A stretch of DNA of 64,000 bases from Cardinalis cardinalis (taxonomy: Eukaryota > Chordata > Aves > Passeriformes > Cardinalidae): contig JACDOX010000015.1 of NCBI GenBank assembly GCA_014549065.1, positions 2,396,594-2,460,593 of the forward strand. The letters are read 5' to 3'. This document shows, one piece after another, positions 23,500 through 35,700 of the stretch. How positions within the stretch are numbered: position 1 is the stretch's first letter; each line of letters opens with the position of its first letter. The translations under genes were made by a program, and so were the position numbers. The notes under the pieces are model-generated. The model was given only the letters and a program-made list of their open reading frames with translations. It made no database searches and was not told the DNA's origin.

Positions 23500-26400
23500 A
23501 CGGAGCATGACCAGGTCTCTTTCATCGATGGGCATTGTCTGAGCCGCGGCGAGCGGGGCTGCGGGCCATTCCTAGCCGCACTTGTAACACCTAGGAGACC
23601 TCCTCCACGTGGGAACATCTTTTCTGGGGCTGCCCTGCGGCAGCAGCAGTGAAATGGAATGAATTAAATGCATTCAAAGAGATTTTGTATTTTAAAGTAA
23701 TTCCAGAGAAGTCAAGATATTCAGGTCATTTCTTTTTGCATGCAAGAGACTGGAAGGGTGGTATTTCATATAAAAACCACTTGTGATTGATTCAAGCTCT
23801 TGTTGTATGTAAATACAGACAGAATTAAAAGAAAAAAATAAGGGAAGAAAGAAAGTAATTTTATTTTGGTCATTCTGCAAATGCAGTCTTAGTTTTGCCC
23901 CACTGGGTAGACACGGGTTTGATTTGCAACTGGTGGGGAGATATGAGGGCTGAAATCTCTGCCTATTCAGATTTATACAAATCAGAAGTAATTTTCCCCG
24001 TAAGTAAATCTTAGCTAATTACTAAGTAATTAGCTAGTGCTAAGCTGGTGCAAATGAAAGTGGGATGAATTTCCACATCAGGAATTGCTCTGCATAACAG
24101 AATAAATGAGGAATCTTATTAGTTTAACACAAAACCATTAGGTGTGATGGAAGAAAAAAGTAAAGAATAGACTGCCTTGATTTCTGGCTGAGAGATNTCT
24201 TTTATTTTGCCTGATTTTAAGATGCTTTCACAAGACCTGGCTGTAAATGTTTTGCCTAGCATTTTCCTATTTTTTTTAACAAAGTGGCATTGGAGAATTT
24301 ATTAGGAAATGTTTTTAAGTTAGGTTTCCTTTAAACCCATAGAGAAAGTGGTACTAAGACACAGAAATGAGATATGAGAGGTTTAATACTGCTGGTGTAT
24401 GTGTCTATTTGGCTATACAGGAGTAAGTCACTGAACTCAAGAAAATATATTTTGGGACAAAAAGGGCCAAAGAATGGACACCCATGATCTCCCAGGGCCT
24501 GAACCTGCTGTTGCTGAAGCTAATGGGAACTTCTCCCAGGACTCAATAAAAAGTGTCCGTGATTGGTTTGGTCTGTGACTAGCTTAGCTCTCCATGACTC
24601 CTGATATCTCTACAAGGGGAAAACCAGAAAATGTTTCATTTGAGTGCATTGCAGTAATCAAAAAATTATCATCTGAAGCAATTGTAGAGTATCATTTCGT
24701 ATCTTCTGATGGCCTTGGTATTACATAATCAGGTTGCAACTTTTATGAGGATATGAACTACCACTGGGATTAGCTCAGTTGGTTAGAGCCTGGTACTAAT
24801 AATGCCNAGGTTGTGGATTTGATCCCTCTATGAGCCATTCATTTAAGAGTTGGACTTGATGATCCTTGTGGGTCCCTTCCAACTTAAAATATTCTATGAT
24901 TTTACTCCCAGGCTAAAAGTGGTTTACTCTTTCCTCAAACCTCACATATGCCACCANTGTTCACTTTTATTGAAACAATGTCTGTAATGTGTTTGTAGTA
25001 CAGGAAAACTGTAGAAAGAGAGATGGCTTTCATTGCTTTCTCCTTACTGTGGTACTTGATATATGTATCAAGCCAGTATGGACTGCAGGAGAGAGAGCAG
25101 TAAATGCCTTTGGTAGCACATATCTGCAACTGAATGCAAGGTGTGAGGAGTTAAAGAGCCAATCTAGGGGTTAAAAGCTTCAGGTTTGCTCTTGATCCAG
25201 AAGTAAAGATAGGAACATACTTAGATGCCTTTCCCTTTTTGGGAAAAAATCCATGAGGAAGCTCTGTCCCTCTCCAAAAGGAGTGTAACAAAAGCCAGAG
25301 CCATTGAAGTTAAAGGTAGGAGAACAACAGCTTTTCATTTACAGTCCTGTAGGTAAGGAATTTTGTTACATGGAAATGGGGGGCTTTTCTCACATCAATA
25401 GCTCTGTGTTGCTGCCATAATCCAGATGCAGCCAGATGCTGAACTCTGTTTCAGTATTATCAATACAGAGCAGCCTCCTTGGTATTGGTCTGGATTTCCA
25501 TCTGGGTGGCCAGACCAGGTCATGGAATGAACTACTGGTATTGCAGTAGTTGCTGTGCTTAAGTGTTCCTCCTTGAGCTCATTAGGGAAATTTCTAAGTG
25601 CTGTGGATCACACCAGAATAAGGACTTTAGTAAAAATTAAAATACTTGGCAAAGTGGATAGCCTCTGTATAAATTTTATTTCTGAAGAAATCCAGAGGAA
25701 GAAGAGAGTTAAAACCAAGTTTCTATCTTTTGAATATTAAATTCCTAGTTTTCTTTTTTAACTTCTTTTAAACTCCTTTTTCTTTGAATGCATATTGCTG
25801 CACATTTTCCATGTAGTAGAATAGTGTGTTTTAAAGTTATGATGAAGGATTGAAACAGACCATTCTAAATGACCTCTGACTCAAANATTTATGCTCCTAC
25901 ACTCAGACTTAAACTAATGTTACTTTTTCAAAATCTTTTGTGACATGCAAGCTGCCTCCCAGCCCAAGGCAGGCAGTGGCCCTTGCTGAGGCTTTGAACT
26001 GGAGCAGCAGTGAAGTAAAACACAAACGAACAGAAGACAATTGTTAAGTATATTCAAAATCCCTGAATGGGGATGTGTGAGACTTTCCAAAAGGTTTGCA
26101 AATAATAGCAACTCTGTCTCCTCTCTAGCAATACTTGCTGTTCTCTCATCCCTGAGATTAACAATGGAATTATTAATTATTCAAGCTTGGATTGATTCAG
26201 AATTTGTCTGAATATTTTTGTGTTTGGCTGGTCAATGGTTGATGTTGCTATTCAGGACAGCTGATAGTCCTTAAGAATCTACTTGTTTATTCATACATTG
26301 TTTGAAAGATGGAAACATAACATTTGAGAGCTGCTATTTACTAGAACAGTGCAGATTTAAACTTTTAAAAACACAATAGCTTTTATAAATAATGGGAAGG

Positions 26401-28464
26401 GAGAGGTAAATGAAAAAACTTTCATACAAAATAAAATTAAAAAATCAAAAAAGTGCACAAGAACATCAAGTGAATTGCACATGTTGCAGTAAAAAAATGT
26501 ACAGTAACCTGGTCATGAAATATTCCTAGAACATTTCACATAAAGTCATCATCTCTGAAGGAGTCTCACTATCACACTCAGTGAAACAAGCCACTTTACC
26601 TTGCACTAGAATTACTGATCTGCCTACAAAGTCTGGCTTGCCTGGGTTTTGGAGTATTTTTTTTTTCACAGTAAATGTAAATAGATGCATTAAAGGCACA
26701 ATGAATTTGTGCAGATTCAGTATTGTGCACAAAATAGTATGTCAGTGACTGGAGAGGTAGTGGGCTCCATTTCAGTGCAAATAAATGTAAACTGAGTGTG
26801 TGAAGGTTTGCTTTAAAGATCAAACAGAAAGGACTTAATAACATTGCAATTACCAGACTCCCCCTCTAACAGATAAACTCTTCTCACCTCAGTTTCTGTG
26901 CACAGCATGCACTTATCCTTCCCACNGTTGTGTTATGTTCCCGTCAGACCAGTGCTCTCTGGCTCAATGACTCCTGCTCAGGACAGATCGTTGTCAGCAA
27001 CCAGGACATGGGTCTCCCAATAGAAATGAAAGTCTCTTGGTTGAAAGAAGAAATAGGCTTTCCATATTTATCCCATTCAAACACAGTTTCAGCTTCTCCA
27101 AGGAGATAAAAAGAAATTGCTACTTGCCAGACTTTTGTGGACACAAAAGTGTTGGCTATGGGGAAATTCCCAGTTTGGGATGCTTATGAAATCCCACTTC
27201 TGGAGTTACACATGTACTTGGTGATTGTGAGCCCTTCTACCTGCCAAGGTCTCCAGGGCTGTCACTGCTCACCAAACTCTGAAGTGGTCTCCACCACTCT
27301 GTCTGTATCCCTCACCNTCTACAACTCTGCTTTTTTATACTTACTTGATTTCAAGGACTTCTGATTTATATTGATGTAAGACCCAAACCTTTGTTGCACA
27401 GCCCCAGAAAGTNAGAGATGCATGAACTCCACAGTGATTTCCTATTTCTCCAGGTACTGCTTACCAATACAGGGCCTTCACTGGCAGAACTGATNTAGTG
27501 ATTTCTTGTTCCTTTTCTCTCCACCCAGTGTTTTTCTAACCTAAACCAATTCTCTGTTCACCCTGCAGGAGACAAGGGAGTAGATCTTAAACTGGCAGTA
27601 AAGGAAGCTACTGGATAAAATTTCACCAGTGGAGGAATCTCACCTGACTTTCCAAAGCTTTACAAGAGCAGTGTTCAGTGTGAATTGAAACTCTGTTGGT
27701 TTTTCAGTTTTTGCATTTTTAAAGGGGACAGCAATGGACAGAGTGAGCAATCGTTTTTTCTGCTCACATCCTGTCCCACAGGTGATGAAGACATTTCACG
27801 CAAAGTCATCACAGTCTGTGTGCCCAGACAGATTGTATTACTTGTATTTGTGCAACACACTTTAGTCCTGTGTTAAGGTATAAAACTCCACACAAATAAA
27901 ACTCAGTGTAATGTATTTTCCCTACTTAGAGCTCTGTCATATCCCATGGATGGTATGCAGACCAACAAACAAAACCAGATCTGTAAGGTCTCTGGTGGGG
28001 ACTCCAAGCAGGTCATGATGCACAGCTTCTCTGTGACCTAAGGTAAGGAGTGTGCTTCTAGCATAAGATCTGCAAAGATGTAGCCCCAAATTTAATTTCT
28101 TCCATTCTTTCTTTGGTGCCTAGTGAAGAATAAAGCACTCATCAAAGCAGTTCACCAAGTCACACCTGTCAAGGGATCTGTAGTCTCTGCCAATAACTGT
28201 TCATGGGCTCCTTGGCCTCCCCAGCTGTGAGGGAATGTGACTTGTTAAAAACTTCAATAAAAGAATTTCACGGACAATTATAGTGGTTCAGCAGATAGAT
28301 GGTGACTTGTTAAGCTGCCATAAATCAGTTGTGGATCTGAGCTGTAAATAGGTGACCTAATTTTCAAAGAAGCTGAGATAATAACTTTCATCAGTGTCAA
28401 AGGAAGCTAAAAGATACTTCAAACTTCCAAAGTCAGAAAATTCAGGGCTAAATTCTGAGATTTT
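23500..28464. other. Gap between convergent FAM181A and ASB2
   Basis: AT-rich intergenic DNA between the two 3' ends; only the SINE at 24765-24904 is recognised. FAM181A transcription would enter from the left and ASB2 from the right. Confidence 0.6.
24765..24904 (+). mobile_element. tRNA-Ile-derived SINE with CR1-type tail (TguSINE1-like)
   Basis: The head matches tRNA-Ile(AAT): TTAGCTCAGTTGGTTAGAGC, then a TACTAATAATGCC anticodon arm. It has a perfect A box (24771-24782) and a decayed B box (GGATTTGATCC, 24815-24825). The tail, TTGGACTTGATGATCCTTGT and on to ATTCTATGAT, is the bird CR1 3' end, which lets CR1 enzymes copy it. SINEs of this make-up are described from songbirds. It is not a functional tRNA gene: the acceptor stem is mismatched, the B box is mutated and the copy runs on into the tail. 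Confidence 0.88.
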
Positions 28465-28470
28465 TTTATT
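28465..28470 (-). terminator. ASB2: Candidate ASB2 polyadenylation signal AATAAA (- strand)
   Basis: This is the first AATAAA on the - strand after the ASB2 stop, about 1.17 kb downstream, which would give a 3' UTR of roughly 1.2 kb. The region is AT-rich, so the hexamer alone is weak evidence. A nearer non-canonical signal could be used. Confidence 0.4.
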
Positions 28471-29643
28471 CTGCCTCAGTAATATCTGATATGTATATGA
28501 TTCCCCTGGTTTAAGTGGAACAACACCTGGTGCAAGCAACTTGCCATTGTTTAGGCATCTGAATAAGGATTTGGAAACTGAGTATTCATTTCCATAAATT
28601 TTGCAGTTTGAATTCCATGATTTTGAAATAATTTCTCTTACTTTTAGTCATGTATTGTTACAGCCACAGAGGTCCAAGGAGGTTGGAGAGGTTGGGTTTT
28701 ATAGAGATAAGATCTTCTGGGGGAGGAAGAGAATAAGTTGGTTCAGNAGTGTTGCCTCTCTCCTTCACATCACTCTCTGTTCCTCCTCCTCTAGGGCTTT
28801 GTTCTGTTCTGACACCAGCTTCATGAAAGCATAAACCTACTGTTTACAGTGCAGCTACTTCTAATTTACACCAAAAAAANCTGAAAGAGCTAAGGGTTGC
28901 TTTCAAATCCCTAGTCTAGGAAATTCTCTCAAGCAAAATTTCACTTACTTCCTATTGCAAATATAATACAGAATGAACTGTGTTCACTATGTGCAAATAT
29001 AATTCTTCCATCCTCCTTAAATAAACCTTTCCTTGACTTTTAAAGTTTTTCTGGATTTTAGTCCATTAAAGTTCCGAGATTTGAAGGTTCATAAATCAAG
29101 TANTTAATAAGAAAGGTACAAAAAAAGAGGTAAAGGTGTTAGCAAGGTGGTGTCAAAATATCAGAGAATTAGCAACNGACACACTTAGAAGAAATCCAAA
29201 CAATAGAATAGAAACTACAATAAAAATTTCAGTCAGTGAAGGTAATGTAATTGCTTTCCCTAACACATTGATTCTTGACATGTTCTGAATTGTGACCACA
29301 TCAAGGATGCTAAGCTCCACCACAGCTTCAGGACACTTTTGAGTTCCTCACTGATACTTGCTTCAGCACTACTCATTTGTCAGTATTGGCTCTCATTTCT
29401 TCCACTNTGCAGACTTAAGGTCTGAGGTGAATTGTATGTGTTCTCCCTTGAAAAACCTAACAGCAGTCTCCTATGTTAGCTGTCTCCTCCGTTTTCTTCT
29501 CACTCCTGCTTCAAAAGCGCATTTCTGTTAGATAAGTCACAGGAGGGTGCTTGACCAAGCCAGCAGCAATTCCTCCCTGCTGTGCACCTGTGGTGACACT
29601 NGGTGCCACGCTGGGAAGCTGCTGCACATCCAGTGTGCTGGGG

Positions 29644-29780
29644 TCACTGTGAGTAGTCATGCTGTAGATAGCGGATCAGTCTGTCTGGGAGGGGCAGCGT
29701 GTCCAGGAGTTTAATGCGGTTCCTTCCAACCAGGCTCCGGACCTTGATGCGGCAAAGGTGGGAAAGAGGTCGTGGAGGTT
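29644..29780 (-). CDS. ASB2: ASB2 last coding exon (SOCS box and stop)
   Basis: It encodes EPPRPLSHLCRIKVRSLVG, the BC box that contacts Elongin C, then LLDTLPLPDRLIRYL, the Cullin-5 box with the LPLP motif. It ends HDYSQ and TGA (29646-29644). The acceptor is CTGTCTTTCAG, and the junction restores KAEPPRPL exactly as in mammals. The 3' UTR continues to lower coordinates. Confidence 0.96.
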
Positions 29781-32700
29781 CTGAAAGACAGGTGGGTCAG
29801 AAATGTGAGCAGAACAGGTTTTAACTCCAGGTACTTGAGCTCAGCTTGGGCAGGGGAGTGTCAGGAGGAAAATGGGAGAAGGAAGAATGAAAAAAGGGTT
29901 TTTTTCTGTAATGAAGGGATAATATGTCTGGTGGCAGAACATGCATTCTGAGGCATGACAGAGGGAAGGGTGTGGGCCTGGAGGATGGGGTGCTGTACCC
30001 ATCTCAGCCATAGCAATGGGCTTTCTTGGAGGATTTTAAAAAGCTATTTCAAAGTGTTTAGCCTTCCCACTGAAAATAAAGGCAATAGGTACCAAATTTA
30101 TCTTGGTGCCAGAAAACTGATTCTGATAATATCTATGAAAGGCTTTTTCCTGAGGGGGATATTAGGAAAGTGGAATATTAATAAAGGCTTTGAAGGCCCC
30201 TGGTGCCTGCTAGGCTGCTGTGGAGATTGCTGTGCTGCCCATCTGTCCTGATCTGACTGAACCCCAGCTACATCCAAATGGGCCTTTCTGCACTGCNGTG
30301 CTCATTCCCGGTGGGTCAGATNNATGGCTGATGTGCATTTCACACCACAGGGCCAGTGACACGCCAGAAATTTCTGACACTCATACCTGGTCAGTCACAG
30401 AAGGGAAATCCTTTCAAAGATTTCAAGTTTATGGGATGAATACTAAGAGGAGATGGTGACTGAGGTTTTGAATCCAACAGTGGGACTGTTTGTGCTGGAT
30501 TCTGTTCTGGGAGACCATACCTGCTTTTTCTTTAATGACAGCCCAGTCCTCATAGCTGTCAATATGCTCCTTGAGCCGGGAACAGAGCTGCACATTTCCC
30601 ACATAATCCAGAAGAACATCGATGATCGGCCCAGCCCAGCGACTTATCTCTGGAGTAGACACCATTTCACAAAACTTCAAGGAAAAACAGATGGACTGCT
30701 ATCAGTGGGACATAAATGCACTTGTGGAAACAGCAATTGCAATAGCCCTGATAGCTTTCATGGTACCCCCCTTCTACCAGCTGTGAGAGCAATCACCAGT
30801 TTCCCTTCAGGAAACTTCAACTAAAGCCTGTTCTTTTCCAGCTGAGGGTAGAACCCCCTCTTTTCAACCACAGGATGACACAAATCCCTGGCTAAGTCCT
30901 AGCTCTGGAGCATGCAATAATGCTGAACTGTTTGCAAGTCCTAAATCCTACTTCCACAGAAATGCAAGGGCAGAGGAATTTTGCCCTCAAGCTAATCAGG
31001 GGCTACTGGAAGGTCCATGCAGTCTAGGGCCCTGTGGCATAGCATGCTGGGTCCTTTCCCCTCTTGGTGGGGCTCTGTGGGGCAAAATGGAATCTTAGGG
31101 AAAGAGGGAGATTCAGAAGAATGCNGCACCTCCTGCTTCTTATGAACCTGCTTGTATCTGCAGCTTTGGGGGACCAAACATCTTACTAGAAACAAATGTG
31201 GAGGAATCTCTGTGCAGATGAATCCCTGGCCATTTTACTCACTCATGTGAGAACTATCCTGGGCCTAATAGAGGGGTGTTTTCCTTACTCAGTCCTGGAT
31301 CATGCCAATTTTCTATTGTCTCCAGTGTAAGCTGAAGAGTACCACAATTCATTGCATGGAGGGCTTCTTATGGAGATACTGAAGAACAGATTTAAGAACC
31401 TGACTCTAAGCAGTCAAATTTTTAAAAAAATCTGCCCACTTTAATCTAAATATGTATATTATACCAGTCAGTTTCATCTGTTTCTCTTAGTGCTCTGCAT
31501 ATGGTGAAGATATCTGTGGACATAATCTGCATGCAAGCAGTCAGGAAATTTAACATNAATTAAATCATGCTGTGTGGATAAGAACTCAGGCACAGGGCTG
31601 AACCCTATTGAATGATGGTGGCTGAAGCACCATCCATCAACTTAGTCACTCAGCCTGTCTGCAAACACCTTCAAAGCCCACACCAAACAGGAAAGAAAAT
31701 GCACTAGCTTAAAGCTCTCTCAGTTGAAATTCCTTTAACTAGATCAAATTTGATTATTCATGCATGAGTCCTAACTCAAAATCATTAAACTCTTGTGTGG
31801 ATACTCTTATTCAGAAGTAAAATTTTATTAGCTCACCTAGTAAAATAGAGTTGCAGAAAATAAGGTTATTTTGTTCAAGGTGAGAGCATTCACAGAGGTG
31901 TTTACTACTCTTCTGACTCTTATTCTTCACCAAACATCACCATGTAAAGTTTCCCAGGACAACTAGAGACAGTAGTGTCAGAAGGATGGCAGTGGACAAC
32001 CCAGTTTCCCACCTGGGCTGCTTATAGGGAGTGCATTTTTGTATGTCTGGCTGTCACTGCAGTGTTTGTGTCACTGCCATGCAGTTACTCGTGTGAGACA
32101 CAGACCAGGCACCTGCCCAACACCTCCTTGCAGTGACTGCTTTAGGAGAGTTGAAATGAAGATACATGTAGGGCCATCAAACACTGGATCTTGCTCTCGC
32201 CTCCACCAGAGACCCTGCCTGCCTTTTTCTCTCTTTTCTGTCCACAAGCTCAGTTTACAAAAACATCTTGTGGAATGAGCACGTTTCAAAACGCATTGCA
32301 GGAAAATAAGCGTAGCAAAAAAAAGAAAAATAATGCAAAAGTGCAGCACCAGGCAGTGGGATGGGCTCGGAGCAGGCGGCTCTGGGGCTGCGTTCTCGGC
32401 AGACACCCGAATGCCCTCTCGTGGCAGCGCGCTACTGCTGCCCGTGCCCACCTTCCCGGGACCAACAGCANCTCCCCAAACGTGGAGAGGGTCAGCAACC
32501 ATTCTTCTGTGCCCACTGTCTCCAGGACACATTCATTTAGTAGCATGAGTTATGATTTATTTTTGTGCATTTCCCAAACCCATTTACAGTACTTCATGGC
32601 CTTTATAAAGATTAATAATTAAGATTTACTATCCTTACATAATCTTACACAAGAAAATAGAAGAACATCCTTTGTGTGGAGAAGGCTGTAGTTTCATAAG

Positions 32701-35700
32701 ATCCTCCATAGTTCAGAACATAAATCACATCATAATTACATATCATGAATATCATGAAGCTACCACAGAAGCCTCACTTTTATTAGCCAAAATCCTAGCA
32801 GTAAAAGCAAATAAAAAACAATATTAGAGAGAAAGGATTACTTTTTTTNCCTGTGTGCATCTCTCCTCATTGTTTTCTCTCTGTTCACATAAATTTTTAT
32901 ACAATTTTTTCTGTCTCTGCCTCATATGATGTGACCTTTGAGGCAATGACTCTTTGTGAGTGACCTAATATTTTCTTAGGCAATAGTTTCAGGTGAGATC
33001 CAGAAGGAACTGGTTTTGAGTGGCTAGGATACCATAGAAGGCTACAGACAAACCNTGTCTACTTGTCTTAGAATTCCATCTCTCTGTTCGCTCAGTGTGC
33101 TACCATATCACAGATCAAGAACTAGAGATGATGTATTTTATAAATTTTTCTTTGACAGAAAATATGGGATACTGGAGGAATTTTGTTGTGACAAAAGACT
33201 CTTGAGGGTAAAATCCTCTTTAGGAGAAGAGATTATTGTGATGGACTCCTAAAATTCTCTCTATAAGATTTTCTTTTTGATTGGTTTTTTTCCCCAGATA
33301 TGTTATCTGAGAGTAAAGTCTTCTGGAAGACAGGACTGATAAAAAGGTCAAGATTTTCTAGGATCATTTAATGTTTTCCTTTATTCTTTCCACCACAAAA
33401 GAACATATATTGGTAAGCATACCTTTGGGGTTCTGCTGAATCCCTCAAAGCTGCACTTACACTAGATAGAAGCTGATTGATTTTGTCCTCAATTTTGTGC
33501 AAAAAAGGAAAACTGCCATGTTGAGATTTCATTTTTGTCNAGCATGTTGAAACACAGCAAATTTTGAGTGGAGCATTAGGTTTGGAGATACATTGGAAGG
33601 AGAGGAGATATGGAAATCAGAAAGAAAAGTATAATATGAAATTCTGCAAAGGCTCTTAAGGGATTGAGAGTCCCATTCCAGCTCAATGGAAGATAAGCCC
33701 AGCTGCATTNTAGAAAGGACTGCAAAGATACTTGTAAAAAATGTAGATATTCTAAAGCCTGTAAGTGCCCTCGAAAATATGAAATCATTGACCTAAATCT
33801 CCTAATCTCTTGTGAAATCTTCAAGTACAATTCAGTCANATAGCTAATGTAATAATTTATGCCCTCTCCGTGACTGCTTTGCCAGTAGACTCAGAAATTG
33901 CAGTTGTTCACATTCACTCGTTTACCCTCACAGAGTGAAACACTAGACTGTTTTCATGTAACCAGTAGCTAACATTCTGTATCAGACAAAANAAATCCTA
34001 TAGGGCAAGTTAAAAAAGAAGGTTTCTACCTCCCATATGCTATCATNCATATGTTTGTCAAGAAAATATGCCTCACTTTTGGCACCTCAGGTCCAGAGGA
34101 AAGGAGCATTGTAGAACTGTTGGTAAGACTGTCAAGATGGCTACAATTCACTGTAAATTCAAGCTATGGCCACAGTGGCTGTTCCCTACCTTCCTGCAGT
34201 CATTGGACACAAACTTGGAATGTTTGCTGGCTCATATTGAGCCTTTTTTGNTGTAAATAAAGTAGGGGTCATGGCATTTTCTCTCGCAAAAAAGTTGGAA
34301 GAAAAAATACACTAATATTGTCAGAACCCACTGGTANATGTCCTTAGAAGTCCTGCAGGTAGACTGGGCAGTGCTTACCTGTACTACAGCTGGCTCCCTG
34401 GTCACCTGAGGATCATTCAGTCTTTCCCGCCTGTAATTTAGTGCAGGGTGTGGGCCATTTCCATACTGACACTCAAAACAGGAGCCTGCGTCACAGCCCA
34501 GATCCAGGAGGTACTTCAGCACAGAAAGGTACTTCATTGAAAACATGATGGTAGCTGGAAATGTGGTGGGATGACTTGATATATAGGCATCAATGTTTGC
34601 CCCATGGTCAAGAAGCAGTTTCATGGTCTTCAGGCAGCCGTGGCGGATGGAGATGAGTAATGGGTTAATGAGGTCAACATTGGGGTTGGCTCCAGCTTGC
34701 AGCAGCAGCTCTGTGGCGTAGATGTTGTTGTTAAAAACAGCAAAATAGAGTGGGGTGGTGCGTCTGTCCTCATAGAGGCAGGAGCGTTCATCAGAGAGGG
34801 CAGTGTTGACCTCGTAGCCAGCTTCGATCAGCTCTTCCAGGATATCGTCGTTGTTGCGCTCGGCCGCCAAGTGCAGGGGGCTGATGCCGCTGCGCTTGAC
34901 ACGGGTGCGGCTGGTCACAGGGATCAGCATGGACACAATCCTGCCAGGAGGAGACTCAGTGAGCAGCAGTGAGCTCTAGGGGATCTGCAAGCCTGCAGCA
35001 AGCTTTATTCATAGCTTTATGATTGTACCCCCAGGGCAGAGCCGCTAACTCAGGCGCAGGAACAACTCATAGAAGCCAGACTGCAAACCTCAAACCTGTC
35101 TGCAACTCCCTGTGCACCGACCTTGCCAAAAATATGAGTTGTTTGACCTTCCCCTTTCATGGAGGAACACATTTTTTTGAGATTATTACCCAGCTTCTGT
35201 GAGGTAATGGCAGCTACAGGGACAGTTACAATGGAAGAGATGACATGCTGGCACTCATCCACCCTGTTGTAACTTCTCTTAGGTTCCACAGCCCAAATGG
35301 CAGACGACCAGCCAGGAGCAACCAGATATTCTTCACTTTCATCATCATGCAGTGGGTAGGACTGGAGGAAAAGGTGCACAGCCTCCAGCCTGAGGTGCCA
35401 GCAGAGAGAANGTATCTTCCCTTCTCAGGTTTTGCTTTACTGCTCAGCAGAGAAGGGTGCCAACACAAAGTGCTGGCAGGTTTTGTGGGTCACAGCCACA
35501 GTAACAGGCTTGACACCAGACAGGAGGTGAAAGCCCATGTCTAGAGGACTGGGCTAGGATAAACTACAGATTTGGTTCCCAGACCTTCCCTATTAGATTT
35601 TACAGTTCAGTTATNACCCTGCATTGGTCCTTATCCTGTAGGCCTTCACAGTGCAGCTTTTTGCTATGGCAAATTCATGGGGCTATCAATGTCCATCCCA

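Noticed and set aside
24769..24840. Functional tRNA-Ile gene
   Set aside because: Mismatched acceptor stem, mutated B box and direct fusion to a CR1 tail mark it as a SINE head.
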